A stretch of DNA of 64,000 nucleotides from assembly GCF_018141185.1 (NCBI RefSeq), contig NZ_CP058560.1, positions 2,065,501-2,129,500 on the forward strand, written 5' to 3'. This document shows, piece by piece, positions 36,909-46,238 of this stretch. A program made the translations under genes and the position numbers. The stretch is from Methanobacterium alkalithermotolerans. Lineage in GTDB: Archaea > Methanobacteriota > Methanobacteria > Methanobacteriales > Methanobacteriaceae. Each line of letters opens with the position of its first letter. Positions within the stretch are counted from its first letter, which is position 1. The notes below the pieces were generated by a model. That model saw nothing but the letters and a program-made list of their open reading frames with translations, was not told where the DNA came from and searched no databases.

Positions 36909-37130
36909 ATGGATTTATTAGATGAAGAAACCTTGAAGATGCGCTACATCGCCCTGGTGAAAAAAGGACTAATTGAAACTGATGAATGTACCTCTTATAT
37001 TCAAAAAATGGATATGAAGCCCTGCATGAAAAGTGAAGTGGAAAAGTATCAAGATTTTTTTGTACCGGGAACGGTACTGTTAAGTGAAAAAGCCTCTTAT
37101 AGATTACGGGTTGAATATCCTATGGAATAA
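36909..37130 (+). CDS. small hypothetical protein
   Basis: 73 residues with a GGTGATT ribosome-binding site 3 nt before the ATG. The protein is charged and mostly helical (MDLLDEETLKMRYIALVKKG, then MKPCMKSEVEKYQDFF) with a strand-like end (ASYRLRVEYPME). No family recognised. Confidence 0.62.
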   Translation: MDLLDEETLKMRYIALVKKGLIETDECTSYIQKMDMKPCMKSEVEKYQDFFVPGTVLLSEKASYRLRVEYPME

Positions 37131-37165
37131 ATTATTAAACTTATTTTAAATTAATTTTATATTAT

Positions 37166-37714
37166 TTATATGATAACTATTTTCCCGGCTTGAGTAATAG
37201 AGTACTTTTCAAACATCTGGGCCTGTTTAACCAGCCCCAAGTCCAGGAGGCCGGCCAGGTGTTTATAAACCATGGCCCGGGAAATACCCACTTTTTTTCC
37301 AATAGAAATGGCTGTAAGATTTTCTTTTTCTAAGGTTTCTAAAATTCTTAAACGAGTATCAGAAATATCCATCTTTAAAGCAGGTAAACGAATGGATTCA
37401 TTATTTAAACAGACATAAACACCATCGACTCCTTCTTTATTGGCAATAAATCCCAGTAGAGATCCTAAAGGACCCCCGTCATAACCTACATAGACTTCGC
37501 CATGTTTTTTGGCCCCTCTTATAACCCTGGTTATTTTTTGGCAGACTTCCAGTGGATCTTCTGGTTCAATTCTTACTGAACCTCCTTTGATAAATTTATC
37601 CAGACAAGAATTATCTGATGGATCAGTATGAATACAAATAAGCCCGTCAATTTGAGTTTTCATAGATACCTCAAATAAACACTTTCCTTTTAAATTGCTA
37701 ATTAGAGTTTTCAT
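37166..37714 (-). CDS. HTH regulator divergent from glutamate synthase genes
   Basis: 182 residues from the ATG at 37714, which follows GGAGGGG; an ATG at 37729 contains that site. The N-terminal part (about 1-115) is an unknown ligand-type domain with GEVYVGYDGGPLGSLLGF; the C-terminal winged helix-turn-helix is LEKENLTAISIGKKVGISRA with MVYKHLAGLLDLGLVKQ. It faces the glutamate synthase genes across a short region with two palindromes, so it is likely their regulator, responding to nitrogen status or a metabolite. Confidence 0.8.
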   Translation of the reverse strand: MKTLISNLKGKCLFEVSMKTQIDGLICIHTDPSDNSCLDKFIKGGSVRIEPEDPLEVCQKITRVIRGAKKHGEVYVGYDGGPLGSLLGFIANKEGVDGVYVCLNNESIRLPALKMDISDTRLRILETLEKENLTAISIGKKVGISRAMVYKHLAGLLDLGLVKQAQMFEKYSITQAGKIVII

Positions 37715-37818
37715 GTTTCTCCCCTCCACACTTTAATTAATTATAGAATATCTCCTTATAATTCATTTATCAAAAAGCAGCTTTTTTTTTACTGTAATAT
37801 TTTTAGTCTCACTATAAT

Positions 37819-37832
37819 ATAGACTTGTCTAT
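37819..37832. promoter_or_regulatory. palindrome, candidate operator
   Basis: ATAGACTTGTCTAT is a perfect palindrome of two 6-bp arms with a 2-bp centre. A half-site ATAGAC recurs about 20 bp before the glutamate synthase start codon at 37909. It lies between the divergent HTH and glutamate synthase genes. Confidence 0.5.
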
Positions 37833-37858
37833 TTTTAAAACTTGAAAAAGGTAAAGTT

Positions 37859-37877
37859 TAAGTTACTTTTTAACTTA
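37859..37877. promoter_or_regulatory. inverted repeat, candidate operator
   Basis: TAAGTTA-CTTTT-TAACTTA, 7-bp arms with a 5-bp spacer, 32-50 bp before the start codon of the glutamate synthase GXGXG gene, where the promoter would be. Confidence 0.45.
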
Positions 37878-37908
37878 CATCATATTAATAGACAGGGGGA
37901 TTAGAAAA

Positions 37909-38577
37909 ATGCCTGTAAACGAAGTAATGATTTCTGGTGATGATCTTTCAACTCGCACCATAAATAAAGAAATAAAAAATGGTTTAAAACAAAATCAAAC
38001 CACATTTTTGATTGAAAACTCGCAAAAATTAGACTCCATTGTAGTTGGTATTCGAGAAGAATCACATATAAAACTTAAAGGAGATTTTGGAGACTTTATT
38101 GGCGCCTTAAATGATGGGGCCAAAATAGAGATTCAGGGAAACACAGGACGCTATGTAGGCAATAATATGACTGCTGGTGAAATTATTGTGCAGGGATCCA
38201 CTGATGACGGGGTGGGCTTTGGGACGTATAATGGAACCATTGTGGTGCATGGTAATGCAGGAGACGCGGTGGGACAACTCAATAAAGGCGGATTAATAAT
38301 TATAGATGGGGATATTGGAAAGCTGGCTGGACTTTACATGCTCAGTGGTGATATAATTATAACAGGTAATGCTGGAGAAGATACCGGTGACTGGATGATT
38401 GGGGGAACTATTTATGTAGGTGGAGACCTCCAAACAGGAACCAATGCTAAGATAACCACCCTGGATAAAACAGATAAAGAGAAACTTTCTGCCATATTCC
38501 AGAGCTATGGTATTTCAGCGGATGTAGAAAAATTCCAAAAAATTCAACATAAGGATTCCCGGCCTTTTTATGGGTAA
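37909..38577 (+). CDS. glutamate synthase GXGXG domain protein (domain 3)
   Basis: 222 residues forming a right-handed beta-helix with repeated G-x-x-G turns (IQGNTGRYVGNNMTAGEIIV, then VHGNAGDAVGQLNKGG, and ITGNAGEDTGDWMIGG). This is the C-terminal domain of glutamate synthase, encoded as a separate protein in archaea. It lies 11 bp before the synthase gene and is co-transcribed with it. It is structural rather than catalytic. Confidence 0.88.
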   Translation: MPVNEVMISGDDLSTRTINKEIKNGLKQNQTTFLIENSQKLDSIVVGIREESHIKLKGDFGDFIGALNDGAKIEIQGNTGRYVGNNMTAGEIIVQGSTDDGVGFGTYNGTIVVHGNAGDAVGQLNKGGLIIIDGDIGKLAGLYMLSGDIIITGNAGEDTGDWMIGGTIYVGGDLQTGTNAKITTLDKTDKEKLSAIFQSYGISADVEKFQKIQHKDSRPFYG

Positions 38578-38588
38578 GGTGATTATAA

Positions 38589-40451
38589 ATGGTTCAAATA
38601 TTATTAACTGATCCGGAAAATTGTGATGGATGTAATGACTGTATCGAGGCCTGTGCCAAAGTAAATAAGGAAAGTGCTTTATTTTTACACAAAATGAATA
38701 AAGGATACCAGGCAGTGGTATGCCAACAATGTGTGGATCCGGCCTGTGCCCGGGGATGCTTCCGGGATGCCATTGAACGGGAAAATGGTGTGGTAAAAAT
38801 AAACCAGGATTCATGCTCTGGATGCAAATTGTGCATGTTAATGTGTCCTATTGGCAGCATAACATACACCGAAGGAGGGATGCTTAAATGTGACCAGCAA
38901 TGTATCTCTGCTCCAGGAGAAATACCTCACTGTGTATCTGCCTGTGAAAGCGGATGTTTAGAAGCGGTAGATGTTAAAGAATTCGCCACAGGAATGCAGA
39001 AAGGCTTTGAATTAAAAAATAGTAATTCTTCACATTCCCTTAATCCTGCATCTCCTTCCAGTGATCTGTCAGCGGCTACTCAAGGGTTGTGTGTGTTTTG
39101 CGGTACTTGTAGCATAGTATGTCCCACTGATGCCATAGAAATTGTGGATAATAACCCGGTAATTGATAAAAACCGTTGTATCATGTGCGGGTCCTGCTTA
39201 GCAGCATGTCCAGTGTTAATTCCAAGTGGTGCAGGTAGTATATGGGACCCACGGACTATTGCGGTTATCAGGTATACTTCCAAGGCAGGTAAATATGCAC
39301 TGCGTGGTTTTGGAACTGAAAGGCGGCTACCCAGCTTTGATGATATAATTATTTTACCGGCCCAGGCATCAATAGCTCCCGTTGACAAATATAGGGAAGC
39401 ATGCAACACCCAGGTAGTACTGGGAGGTAGATTTGCAGAAGAACCGCTGGTTTTACAAACCCCGGTGCTTATTGCGGGAATGTCATTTGGTGCTTTAAGT
39501 AAAGAAAGTAAATTGGCCATGGCCAAAGGTACTGCTCTGGTGGGTTCCTGTGCTAATACCGGTGAAGGAGGTATGCTTCCGGAAGAGCGAGAAATGGCTG
39601 ACAAGTTAATGGTACAGTATTCCTCAGGAAGATTCGGGGTTTCTGCTGATTACTTAAATGTGGCCGATGCCATTGAAGTTAAAATAGGCCAGGGTGCCAA
39701 ACCAGGGATGGGAGGACACCTCCTGGCAGAAAAAGTAAGCCCGGAAGTGGCTAAAATAAGAGGAATACCTCTGGGTACTGATGCACTGAGCCCGGCCCGT
39801 TTCCTGGATGCAACCCGGGAGGGAGATCTGGCCAAACACATAGAACTCTTGAGGGAAGTAACAGACTGGAAAATTCCTATAGTGGTTAAATTGGGCCCAG
39901 GAAGGGTGGACGAAGATGTTAAAATAGCTGCAGAAGCAGGGGCAGATATCATCTCTGTGGATGGTATGGAAGGTGGAACTGGAGCTGCTCCAGAAGTGGT
40001 TATTGAACACACCGGAGTACCCACTCTGGCCTCTCTGGTACAGGCCGTTAATGGTTTAGAAGAAATTGGATTAAAGGATGAAGTGGATCTCATCATCACC
40101 GGGGGTATCAGGAGCGGAGCTGATGTGGCCAAAGCCATGGCCATGGGAGCGGATGCAGCCTATATTGGTACCGGGGCCATGATTGCTCTGGGATGTCGGG
40201 CCTGTAGAATGTGTTACACCGGAAAATGTCCAGTAGGAGTAGCCACTCAGGATCCCGCCCTAAGAGAAAGAATGGATCTGGAACTATCGGCCATGAGAGT
40301 GGCTAATTATATCAAATCCATGACAGAAGAAACCAAGATGCTGGCCCAACTGGCAGGGCATGATGATATTCGAAAATTCTCAGTAAATGACCTGAGAGCA
40401 CTGGATACCAACATAGCGGCAATAACCGGTTTGAGGTTGATAGGACAGTAA
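38589..40451 (+). CDS. ferredoxin-fused glutamate synthase catalytic subunit (domain 2)
   Basis: 620 residues. The first about 220 hold several 4Fe-4S clusters (CDGCNDCIEAC, CSGCKLCMLMCP, CVFCGTCSIVCP, CMCGSCLAACP-type, slightly varied). From about 230 on is the FMN-binding glutamate synthase barrel: MSFGALSKESKLAMAKG, GEGGMLPEE, KPGMGGHLLAEKV, VKLGPGRVDEDV, SVDGMEGGTGAAPE, and the 3Fe-4S cysteines in CRACRMCYTGKCPVG. It converts 2-oxoglutarate plus ammonia or glutamine-derived nitrogen to glutamate. The glutaminase domain (domain 1) is not next to it. Confidence 0.92.
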   Translation: MVQILLTDPENCDGCNDCIEACAKVNKESALFLHKMNKGYQAVVCQQCVDPACARGCFRDAIERENGVVKINQDSCSGCKLCMLMCPIGSITYTEGGMLKCDQQCISAPGEIPHCVSACESGCLEAVDVKEFATGMQKGFELKNSNSSHSLNPASPSSDLSAATQGLCVFCGTCSIVCPTDAIEIVDNNPVIDKNRCIMCGSCLAACPVLIPSGAGSIWDPRTIAVIRYTSKAGKYALRGFGTERRLPSFDDIIILPAQASIAPVDKYREACNTQVVLGGRFAEEPLVLQTPVLIAGMSFGALSKESKLAMAKGTALVGSCANTGEGGMLPEEREMADKLMVQYSSGRFGVSADYLNVADAIEVKIGQGAKPGMGGHLLAEKVSPEVAKIRGIPLGTDALSPARFLDATREGDLAKHIELLREVTDWKIPIVVKLGPGRVDEDVKIAAEAGADIISVDGMEGGTGAAPEVVIEHTGVPTLASLVQAVNGLEEIGLKDEVDLIITGGIRSGADVAKAMAMGADAAYIGTGAMIALGCRACRMCYTGKCPVGVATQDPALRERMDLELSAMRVANYIKSMTEETKMLAQLAGHDDIRKFSVNDLRALDTNIAAITGLRLIGQ

Positions 40452-40621
40452 AAAGTCCTGTTAATCTTTTTTATAATTTTAGTATTTTATACTTTTTTTT
40501 TACATATTCCTGGCCTTTAAAGTCGAGATGATATTTATGGAACCATATTTTTTTATATTACATTTCATTCTCCCCAAAAATTTAATTAAATAATTTTCCA
40601 ATATAATTAATGGGGTGAATT

Positions 40622-41131
40622 ATGTTTGAAAGCAAAAATCAGATATTGGGTATTTTAGGGATTATTTTAGGAATAATAGTTATTTCTTTTCCAGTATTCA
40701 GTGAACTGGCCGGCAGTATTTTAGCTGGTCTGGGCCTAATATTTTTAGGTATATGGTTAATGGCCTTGAGTTTTGATAATTGGGGTTATAACAATTTAGG
40801 TAGCCTGGCTGCTTTAGTAATTAGTTTAGTATGTATCCTGCTGGGGATAGGCTTTATAGGAAACATAATCCTTTTTGAAATGTTACTGGACGGTGCATTC
40901 TACCTGGTGGGTATCTTATTAATATTTAGTGGTATATTCCAGTTAATTAATCCCGGAGATACTTTTGATAAGATAGTGGGCTTAATAGGAGTTGTTACGG
41001 GAGTATTATATCTATTCATGGCATATATTGCCTTTGATCCTGAGTTTATGGCTCTGGTATTAGGGCTGTGGTTACTGGTGGCTGGTTTTATGCAGTTTTT
41101 AAGTAGTAATGAAAAGGCACAAACAGGATAA
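40622..41131 (+). CDS. DUF308/HdeD-like membrane protein
   Basis: 169 residues with six short helices of about 18-20 residues, packed with Gly and Leu. The pattern of paired helices with short hydrophilic turns is that of DUF308. GGGGTGAA precedes the ATG. In bacteria the family includes acid-resistance HdeD. The role here is unknown. Confidence 0.78.
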   Translation: MFESKNQILGILGIILGIIVISFPVFSELAGSILAGLGLIFLGIWLMALSFDNWGYNNLGSLAALVISLVCILLGIGFIGNIILFEMLLDGAFYLVGILLIFSGIFQLINPGDTFDKIVGLIGVVTGVLYLFMAYIAFDPEFMALVLGLWLLVAGFMQFLSSNEKAQTG

Positions 41132-41166
41132 TATTCCCGGGGTTTAGTTTATAAGGAGAAATCATC

Positions 41167-42768
41167 ATGTCCCGATTTTATAAACTCATTATATTTTTAA
41201 TGGTATCCATCATGATCATACTTTCTGCTTCAGAAAACTTCACAGTCTCCCAGGAAGTTAATAACACCTCTTCCAATGACTCTGATAATATTTCTTTTAA
41301 TTTAAGCAGTCAGATTAATGAAACCATTAATAGTACTACCTATAAGCATTCCAGTTGGGGTATTCTAGTTCAGGATCAGGAAACTGGAGAAATCATTTAT
41401 GATAAAAACTCACAGGATTTATTTGTCCCGGGCTCCACCACCAAACTATTCATTACTGCAGCTGTACTGGATAATTTTGGATCTGATTATAGATTCAAAA
41501 CCCCTGTGTATTATAATGGTGAAATAGATTCAGAAGGAGTATTAAATGGAGATTTAATACTTGTTGCCAGTGGTGATATGACCATGGGGGGAAGAAATAC
41601 TCCTGATGGAAAAATGGCTTTTAAACATATTGATCATTCCTATGCCAATACTCTGGGGAATGCTAATTTAACCAGCACCGACCCCTTAACCGGGATAAAT
41701 GATCTGGCCCGGCAGGTTAAATCATCCGGGATAAATGAGATTCAGGGTAATGTGATTATAGATGATAGGCTTTTTGAAAAAACCATGGCCCCTACCGGAG
41801 AATACTTAATCACTCCTATAATGATTAATGACAATCTTATAGACCTGGAAATAGTTCCGGGGAAGAATGGAGAAAATGCAACCATCAACTGGAGGCCCAA
41901 AAGCAGTATTTATACTCTATCCTCCCGGGTAGAGACCATTACCTCAGGGGAGAATAACATAACTGTAAATTTCGATGGAGAAACTATTCAGGTGGAGGGC
42001 CAGATACTGGAAAATTCCCCTCCTATAATCCGGACCATAACTGTAGAAGACCCTTCCTCATGGGCCCGTACTCTTTTTATGGAGGCCTTGAAAAGAGAAG
42101 GAGTCCAGATAAATGCATCTAAGGGAGGTAAAAACCCACAAGAATTGCTCAATAACACAACCTATGCTGAAAACCAGCAGGTAGCCTCATTTACTTCCTT
42201 ACCCTTATCTGAGAATATAAAGGTTATTTTAAAGCTTTCACATAATATACAGGCAGATACTCTGGTTTTACTCCTGGCAGCTAACAATGGTCAGAAAACT
42301 TTCTCAGAAGGCATGCAACTTGAAGGAAACTTTCTGGAAAATTCAGGGATTGAAAGAAACTCTCTGGCACTATCAGATGGTAGGGGAGGTTCAGAATCAG
42401 ATAGAATAAGTCCTCTAGCCATGAACCAGCTTTTAAATCTGGTGCAGGATAAAACCTATTTCTCAGCTTACTATGAATCCTTGCCGGTGATGGGGTATGA
42501 TGGTACCTTGGAGGGAGTGGTATCTAATAATAGTTCTATATATGGTAATGTATATGCCAAAACTGGAACTGCTATTGCTGAAGATAAATTAAACAACCGG
42601 GGGATACTTCTAAGTCAATCAATGGCCGGATACATGGTCACTAAAAGTGGTAGAAAATTGATTTTCTCCATATTCATTAATAATGTGCCCCTGGAAAAGG
42701 AAGGGGATAACCTGCTTATTGAGGAGGACATATTCCAGATTTTAGAGAAAATTTATGAGATAGTATAA
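41167..42768 (+). CDS. secreted S13/PBP4-like D-Ala-D-Ala carboxypeptidase homologue
   Basis: 533 residues. N-terminal signal anchor (about 6-22). All three penicillin-binding motifs are present: SxxK in PGSTTKLF (Ser90, Lys93), SxN in KLSHNIQAD (Ser358), and KTG in AKTGTA (Lys465). The length and the large insert after SxxK (ILVASGDMTMGGRNTPDG and on) fit class C PBP4/DacB. In bacteria it trims D-Ala from peptidoglycan. Pseudomurein has no D-amino acids, so the substrate here is unclear. It follows the DUF308 gene by 36 bp. Confidence 0.88.
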   Translation: MSRFYKLIIFLMVSIMIILSASENFTVSQEVNNTSSNDSDNISFNLSSQINETINSTTYKHSSWGILVQDQETGEIIYDKNSQDLFVPGSTTKLFITAAVLDNFGSDYRFKTPVYYNGEIDSEGVLNGDLILVASGDMTMGGRNTPDGKMAFKHIDHSYANTLGNANLTSTDPLTGINDLARQVKSSGINEIQGNVIIDDRLFEKTMAPTGEYLITPIMINDNLIDLEIVPGKNGENATINWRPKSSIYTLSSRVETITSGENNITVNFDGETIQVEGQILENSPPIIRTITVEDPSSWARTLFMEALKREGVQINASKGGKNPQELLNNTTYAENQQVASFTSLPLSENIKVILKLSHNIQADTLVLLLAANNGQKTFSEGMQLEGNFLENSGIERNSLALSDGRGGSESDRISPLAMNQLLNLVQDKTYFSAYYESLPVMGYDGTLEGVVSNNSSIYGNVYAKTGTAIAEDKLNNRGILLSQSMAGYMVTKSGRKLIFSIFINNVPLEKEGDNLLIEEDIFQILEKIYEIV

Positions 42769-42831
42769 TTAAATAGTTAACATCCCTGAAATTTCAAATT
42801 CCCATAAAAATAAAGGCAAAGGAGAATGTAA

Positions 42832-43029
42832 ATGAGCAAAAAGATTGATGAGGATAAAGCATTTGAAGCAGAATTAAAAGGTAAAATGGGCTGGAAATGT
42901 GCCTGTTCTCTGGATATTGTGGATAAAAAATCCAGTCTCATAGAACGCAGATGCAGTAAATGTGGCAAGGTTTTCAAATCTAACCGGGATAGTGATCTTT
43001 GTTTTTCCTGTGAATCCGGTCGCAAATGA
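42832..43029 (+). CDS. small zinc-ribbon protein
   Basis: 65 residues with CAC, CSKCGK and CFSCES cysteine pairs (about residues 23-61), probably one or two zinc sites. AAGGAG precedes the ATG by 7 nt. No family recognised; small zinc proteins of this sort often bind RNA or DNA. Confidence 0.7.
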   Translation: MSKKIDEDKAFEAELKGKMGWKCACSLDIVDKKSSLIERRCSKCGKVFKSNRDSDLCFSCESGRK

Positions 43030-43151
43030 TATAATTCAACTATATTAATAAATTAACATTATATTATAGCCATATCAACTATTTCATAAAGATTTAATTA
43101 TGGTAGCTAACTTAAAGTGTATTTTAGGTAATTAAATCAGGAGATCATAAA

Positions 43152-43703
43152 ATGTTAGTGTATATTATTATTGGAATAATCATAATAGTGTTTTTAGCGG
43201 TGCTGGTGGGTTTATACAACAGCCTGGTGAACTTAAGAAACCGGGTTAAAAACTCCTGGGCACAAATTGATGTTCAGTTAAAAAGAAGGGCGGATTTAAT
43301 ACCCAACCTGGTGGAAACGGTTAAGGGTTATGCCAGTCATGAAAGAGGCGTATTTGAAAATGTAACCAAAGCCCGGTCCAGTTTATTAAATGCTGAAACT
43401 GTAAAAGAGAATCAGGAAGCTAATAATCAGTTAACTGGTGCTTTAAAGACTCTTTTTGCCGTGGCAGAAAATTATCCAGATTTGAAGGCCAGTCAAAATT
43501 TCCAGGATTTGCAGATGCAGCTTTCACAAACTGAAGATAAAATTGCCTATTCCCGTCAATTTTACAATGACACCGTACTGATGTACAACAATAAGTGCCA
43601 GATGTTCCCCAGTAACATTATTGCCCGCTTATTCAACTTCACAGAATCAGAATTCTTTGAAACAGCAGAAGCAGAGCGATCTGTACCAAAAGTAGAATTC
43701 TAA
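43152..43703 (+). CDS. lemA: LemA family protein
   Basis: 183 residues. One N-terminal helix (1-24), then NRVKNSWAQIDVQLKRRADL and IPNLVETVKGYASHE, the LemA hallmark, followed by helical segments and the YNNKCQMFPSNIIARLFNF end. The N-terminus is outside and the rest a long four-helix bundle. It is followed by DUF2207 after 16 bp, a common pairing. Role in envelope stress is suspected in bacteria. Confidence 0.93.
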   Translation: MLVYIIIGIIIIVFLAVLVGLYNSLVNLRNRVKNSWAQIDVQLKRRADLIPNLVETVKGYASHERGVFENVTKARSSLLNAETVKENQEANNQLTGALKTLFAVAENYPDLKASQNFQDLQMQLSQTEDKIAYSRQFYNDTVLMYNNKCQMFPSNIIARLFNFTESEFFETAEAERSVPKVEF

Positions 43704-43719
43704 TAAGGAGGATGATTAA

Positions 43720-45531
43720 TTGGATAAAAAAAAATTAATCTCCTTATTTTTTTTGAGCTTATTCATGGTTTCTTTTATACCCGGAATAGTATTTGCCCAG
43801 GATGATGATAGAAGTTACTCCATTCCTAAAGCCAATATAGATCTTTTTATACAGGATAATGGGAATTTAAGGGTTAGAGAATCGCTTTTTTATTCATTTG
43901 ATGGTACTTACCGGGGTGTTTTCCGGGAAATTCCACTTAAAACCAATGAAAGTATAGAAAATCTTAATATAATAACCCGGGGAGCATATTCTTCCTACGA
44001 AGTAAGCCAAAGAGGAAATTTACAGATTATAACTATTTTTCTTTATTCTGATCCTCAAAAAACCACTCCTATTACCAGCAGGGATGTGGAAGTCATTATT
44101 GAATATGATTTTATAAATGTTGTCACCATCTATAATGACGTGGCCGAACTCCAGTATAAGATGTGGGGAGATGAATGGGAGGTGGATGTGGGAGAGGTAA
44201 ATACCAGAATCCATTTCCCATCTCAGGAAGGTGTTAAGTACTGGTTAAATCCTCCTTACTTTACTAAGAGTTCTCTCTGGCAGGGAAATATTTTAAATGT
44301 GACCAGTACTTCTATTTCTCCAGGTAACTTCTTTGAAGTAAGGGCAGCTATTCCCTTAAACCAATTCAATAATCCTGTATTTGCCCGAAGAGTAGACATG
44401 GACGGCCTTCTGGAAATGGAACGTATCCAGCAGGAATACGAAGATGAATTAAATTTTTATACCATGCTATATTCTATTTTGTCCGTTTTAATGCTTTTAA
44501 GCATAGTTTTGCCTGTTTTAATCTACTTTAAATATGGTCGTGAACCCAAAATTGATTACCAGGCAGAATATGAACGTGAACTACCAAGTAGTGATCCACC
44601 GGCGGTGGTTAATGCTATATCTGGAAGTGGTTTTGGGAAAAGTGTGGGAGACCCAAATATGGATGGTTTCCGGGCCACCATAATGGATCTCATTGACCGG
44701 AATTATTTAAAACTGGGGGATATTCCTTCCAATTTAGATGAAGATAAAAAAGGAGAATCCATCTACCTGGAAGTAAATCCCAATAAAGATTTAAGTAAAC
44801 TCCATTTCTTTGAAAAAGATGTAATCAGTTTCTTAAGTACTTTTGAAAAAGAAGGAGTTATCCCGCTGGATAAAATAAAAAAGGATTTAAAAAATCAAAA
44901 AGTGGCCAAGGCTTTCAAAAAATCATATGACTTATGGAGGGATGACTTAAAAAGCCAGTTTTTAGATGATAAAACGGTTAAAAAATTCTTTATAAGTAAA
45001 GGAAACACCTACCTGAAAATTTATGGGGGATTAGCCATAGTGGTGGCCTTTATTGTATTCATATTCACCTTAATGGATCCCTTACCTGCAGCAATATTTG
45101 CTCTTGGGGCTTCTGTGGTGCTGGGAGTAGTGGCCATCATTTCCCTGGTGATGCCTCAAAAAGTGGGAGGTCGCTGGACCCCTTATGGTATGGAATATGA
45201 TGCAAAATGGCAGAACTTTAAAAAATTTATTCAGGATTTCTCCTTAATTAAGGACTATCCTCCTGGATCGGTGGTAGTATGGAACCACTATCTGGTTTAT
45301 GCCACAGCACTGGGAGTTGCAGATAAGGTTAGAAAAACCATGGAAATGAGCTTACCGGCAGATGAACTATCACGTAGTGACATTTACCTCTTCCACTACT
45401 ACGGAGGTTATGTGATACTATCTTCCAGTCTGGACACCGGAATGTCCACTGCCACTGGCGGCAATGGAGGCGGCGGTGGCGTAGGAGGAGTCGGTGGCGG
45501 CTCTGGTGGAGGTGGAGGTGGAGCATTCTAA
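43720..45531 (+). CDS. DUF2207 membrane protein
   Basis: 603 residues from TTG, which is 8 nt after GGAGG. A signal peptide (1-26) precedes a beta-rich extracytoplasmic DUF2207 domain (about 30-225), a helix near 245-268, a cytoplasmic domain, and a second helix pair near 430-470. The tail of about 30 residues is Gly-rich (GGNGGGGGVGGVGGGSGGGG) and ends the protein. Co-transcribed with lemA. Function unknown, probably envelope-related. Confidence 0.9.
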   Translation: MDKKKLISLFFLSLFMVSFIPGIVFAQDDDRSYSIPKANIDLFIQDNGNLRVRESLFYSFDGTYRGVFREIPLKTNESIENLNIITRGAYSSYEVSQRGNLQIITIFLYSDPQKTTPITSRDVEVIIEYDFINVVTIYNDVAELQYKMWGDEWEVDVGEVNTRIHFPSQEGVKYWLNPPYFTKSSLWQGNILNVTSTSISPGNFFEVRAAIPLNQFNNPVFARRVDMDGLLEMERIQQEYEDELNFYTMLYSILSVLMLLSIVLPVLIYFKYGREPKIDYQAEYERELPSSDPPAVVNAISGSGFGKSVGDPNMDGFRATIMDLIDRNYLKLGDIPSNLDEDKKGESIYLEVNPNKDLSKLHFFEKDVISFLSTFEKEGVIPLDKIKKDLKNQKVAKAFKKSYDLWRDDLKSQFLDDKTVKKFFISKGNTYLKIYGGLAIVVAFIVFIFTLMDPLPAAIFALGASVVLGVVAIISLVMPQKVGGRWTPYGMEYDAKWQNFKKFIQDFSLIKDYPPGSVVVWNHYLVYATALGVADKVRKTMEMSLPADELSRSDIYLFHYYGGYVILSSSLDTGMSTATGGNGGGGGVGGVGGGSGGGGGGAF

Positions 45532-45596
45532 GCTAAACTTCCATTTTCTTTTCTTTTTAAAATCTTAAAAATAATCTTTTTTTTGTGGTGATATTA

Positions 45597-46076
45597 ATGG
45601 TTGAAAATAAAAATCAGGGCTTTATTCCAGCATTAACCAGTTTAATAATAGTTTCTCTTATTCTGGTAAGTGTGGTTTCCTTTGTAATCTACCAGGTAAG
45701 ACTGATTGGCCCGGTACTGATACTTTTGGGTCTTTTGCCTTTAATACCCCTGAAACTTTCAGGTAGAACCATTAAATCTGCCGGAGCAGACATTGTTTTT
45801 GGGGCTATTGATACCGGGATTCTGGGGGTGGCCGCTCTAATTGGGGCCAGTTTTGCTGGTGTATTAGGAGCTATTGTTGGTGGTGCAGTAGGGGACTCTA
45901 TCACGGACGGGTTTGCTGGTTTGGTAGAAGGTAAAATTGCATCAACATTAAGAAAACACGGCATTGAAGAAGCCCGAACACCACTAAGTTCTTCCATGGG
46001 TAAAATGAGTGGCTGTTTAATAGGAGTGGGTATAACCCTGACCATAGCCTGGACCATACTCAATATAAGTATTTAA
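45597..46076 (+). CDS. membrane protein of unknown function
   Basis: 159 residues from the ATG at 45597, 7 nt after GGTGAT; a GTG at 45585 is the less likely start. Helices at about 10-35, 40-56, a Gly/Ala-rich region (GASFAGVLGAIVGGAVGDSI) and a C-terminal helix. No family recognised with confidence. It lies about 65 bp after the DUF2207 gene on the same strand. Confidence 0.7.
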   Translation: MVENKNQGFIPALTSLIIVSLILVSVVSFVIYQVRLIGPVLILLGLLPLIPLKLSGRTIKSAGADIVFGAIDTGILGVAALIGASFAGVLGAIVGGAVGDSITDGFAGLVEGKIASTLRKHGIEEARTPLSSSMGKMSGCLIGVGITLTIAWTILNISI

Positions 46077-46238
46077 TTAATCTTCAACATATTTCAAAAA
46101 AGCATTAATCAAAGTGTAAACACATTTAAGGATTAAATCTACTAAAAGCGTAATATGTGCTAAGATATGGATTAATCTGCCTCTTCAAGTTTTATCTGGC
46201 CCTGGGAAATTAATGAAAATATTAGGACTTAATAAAAA

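Noticed and set aside
39080..40144. Long minus-strand open frames opposite the glutamate synthase gene
   Set aside because: They mirror a well-conserved coding sequence, are Ser/Pro-rich and have no site.
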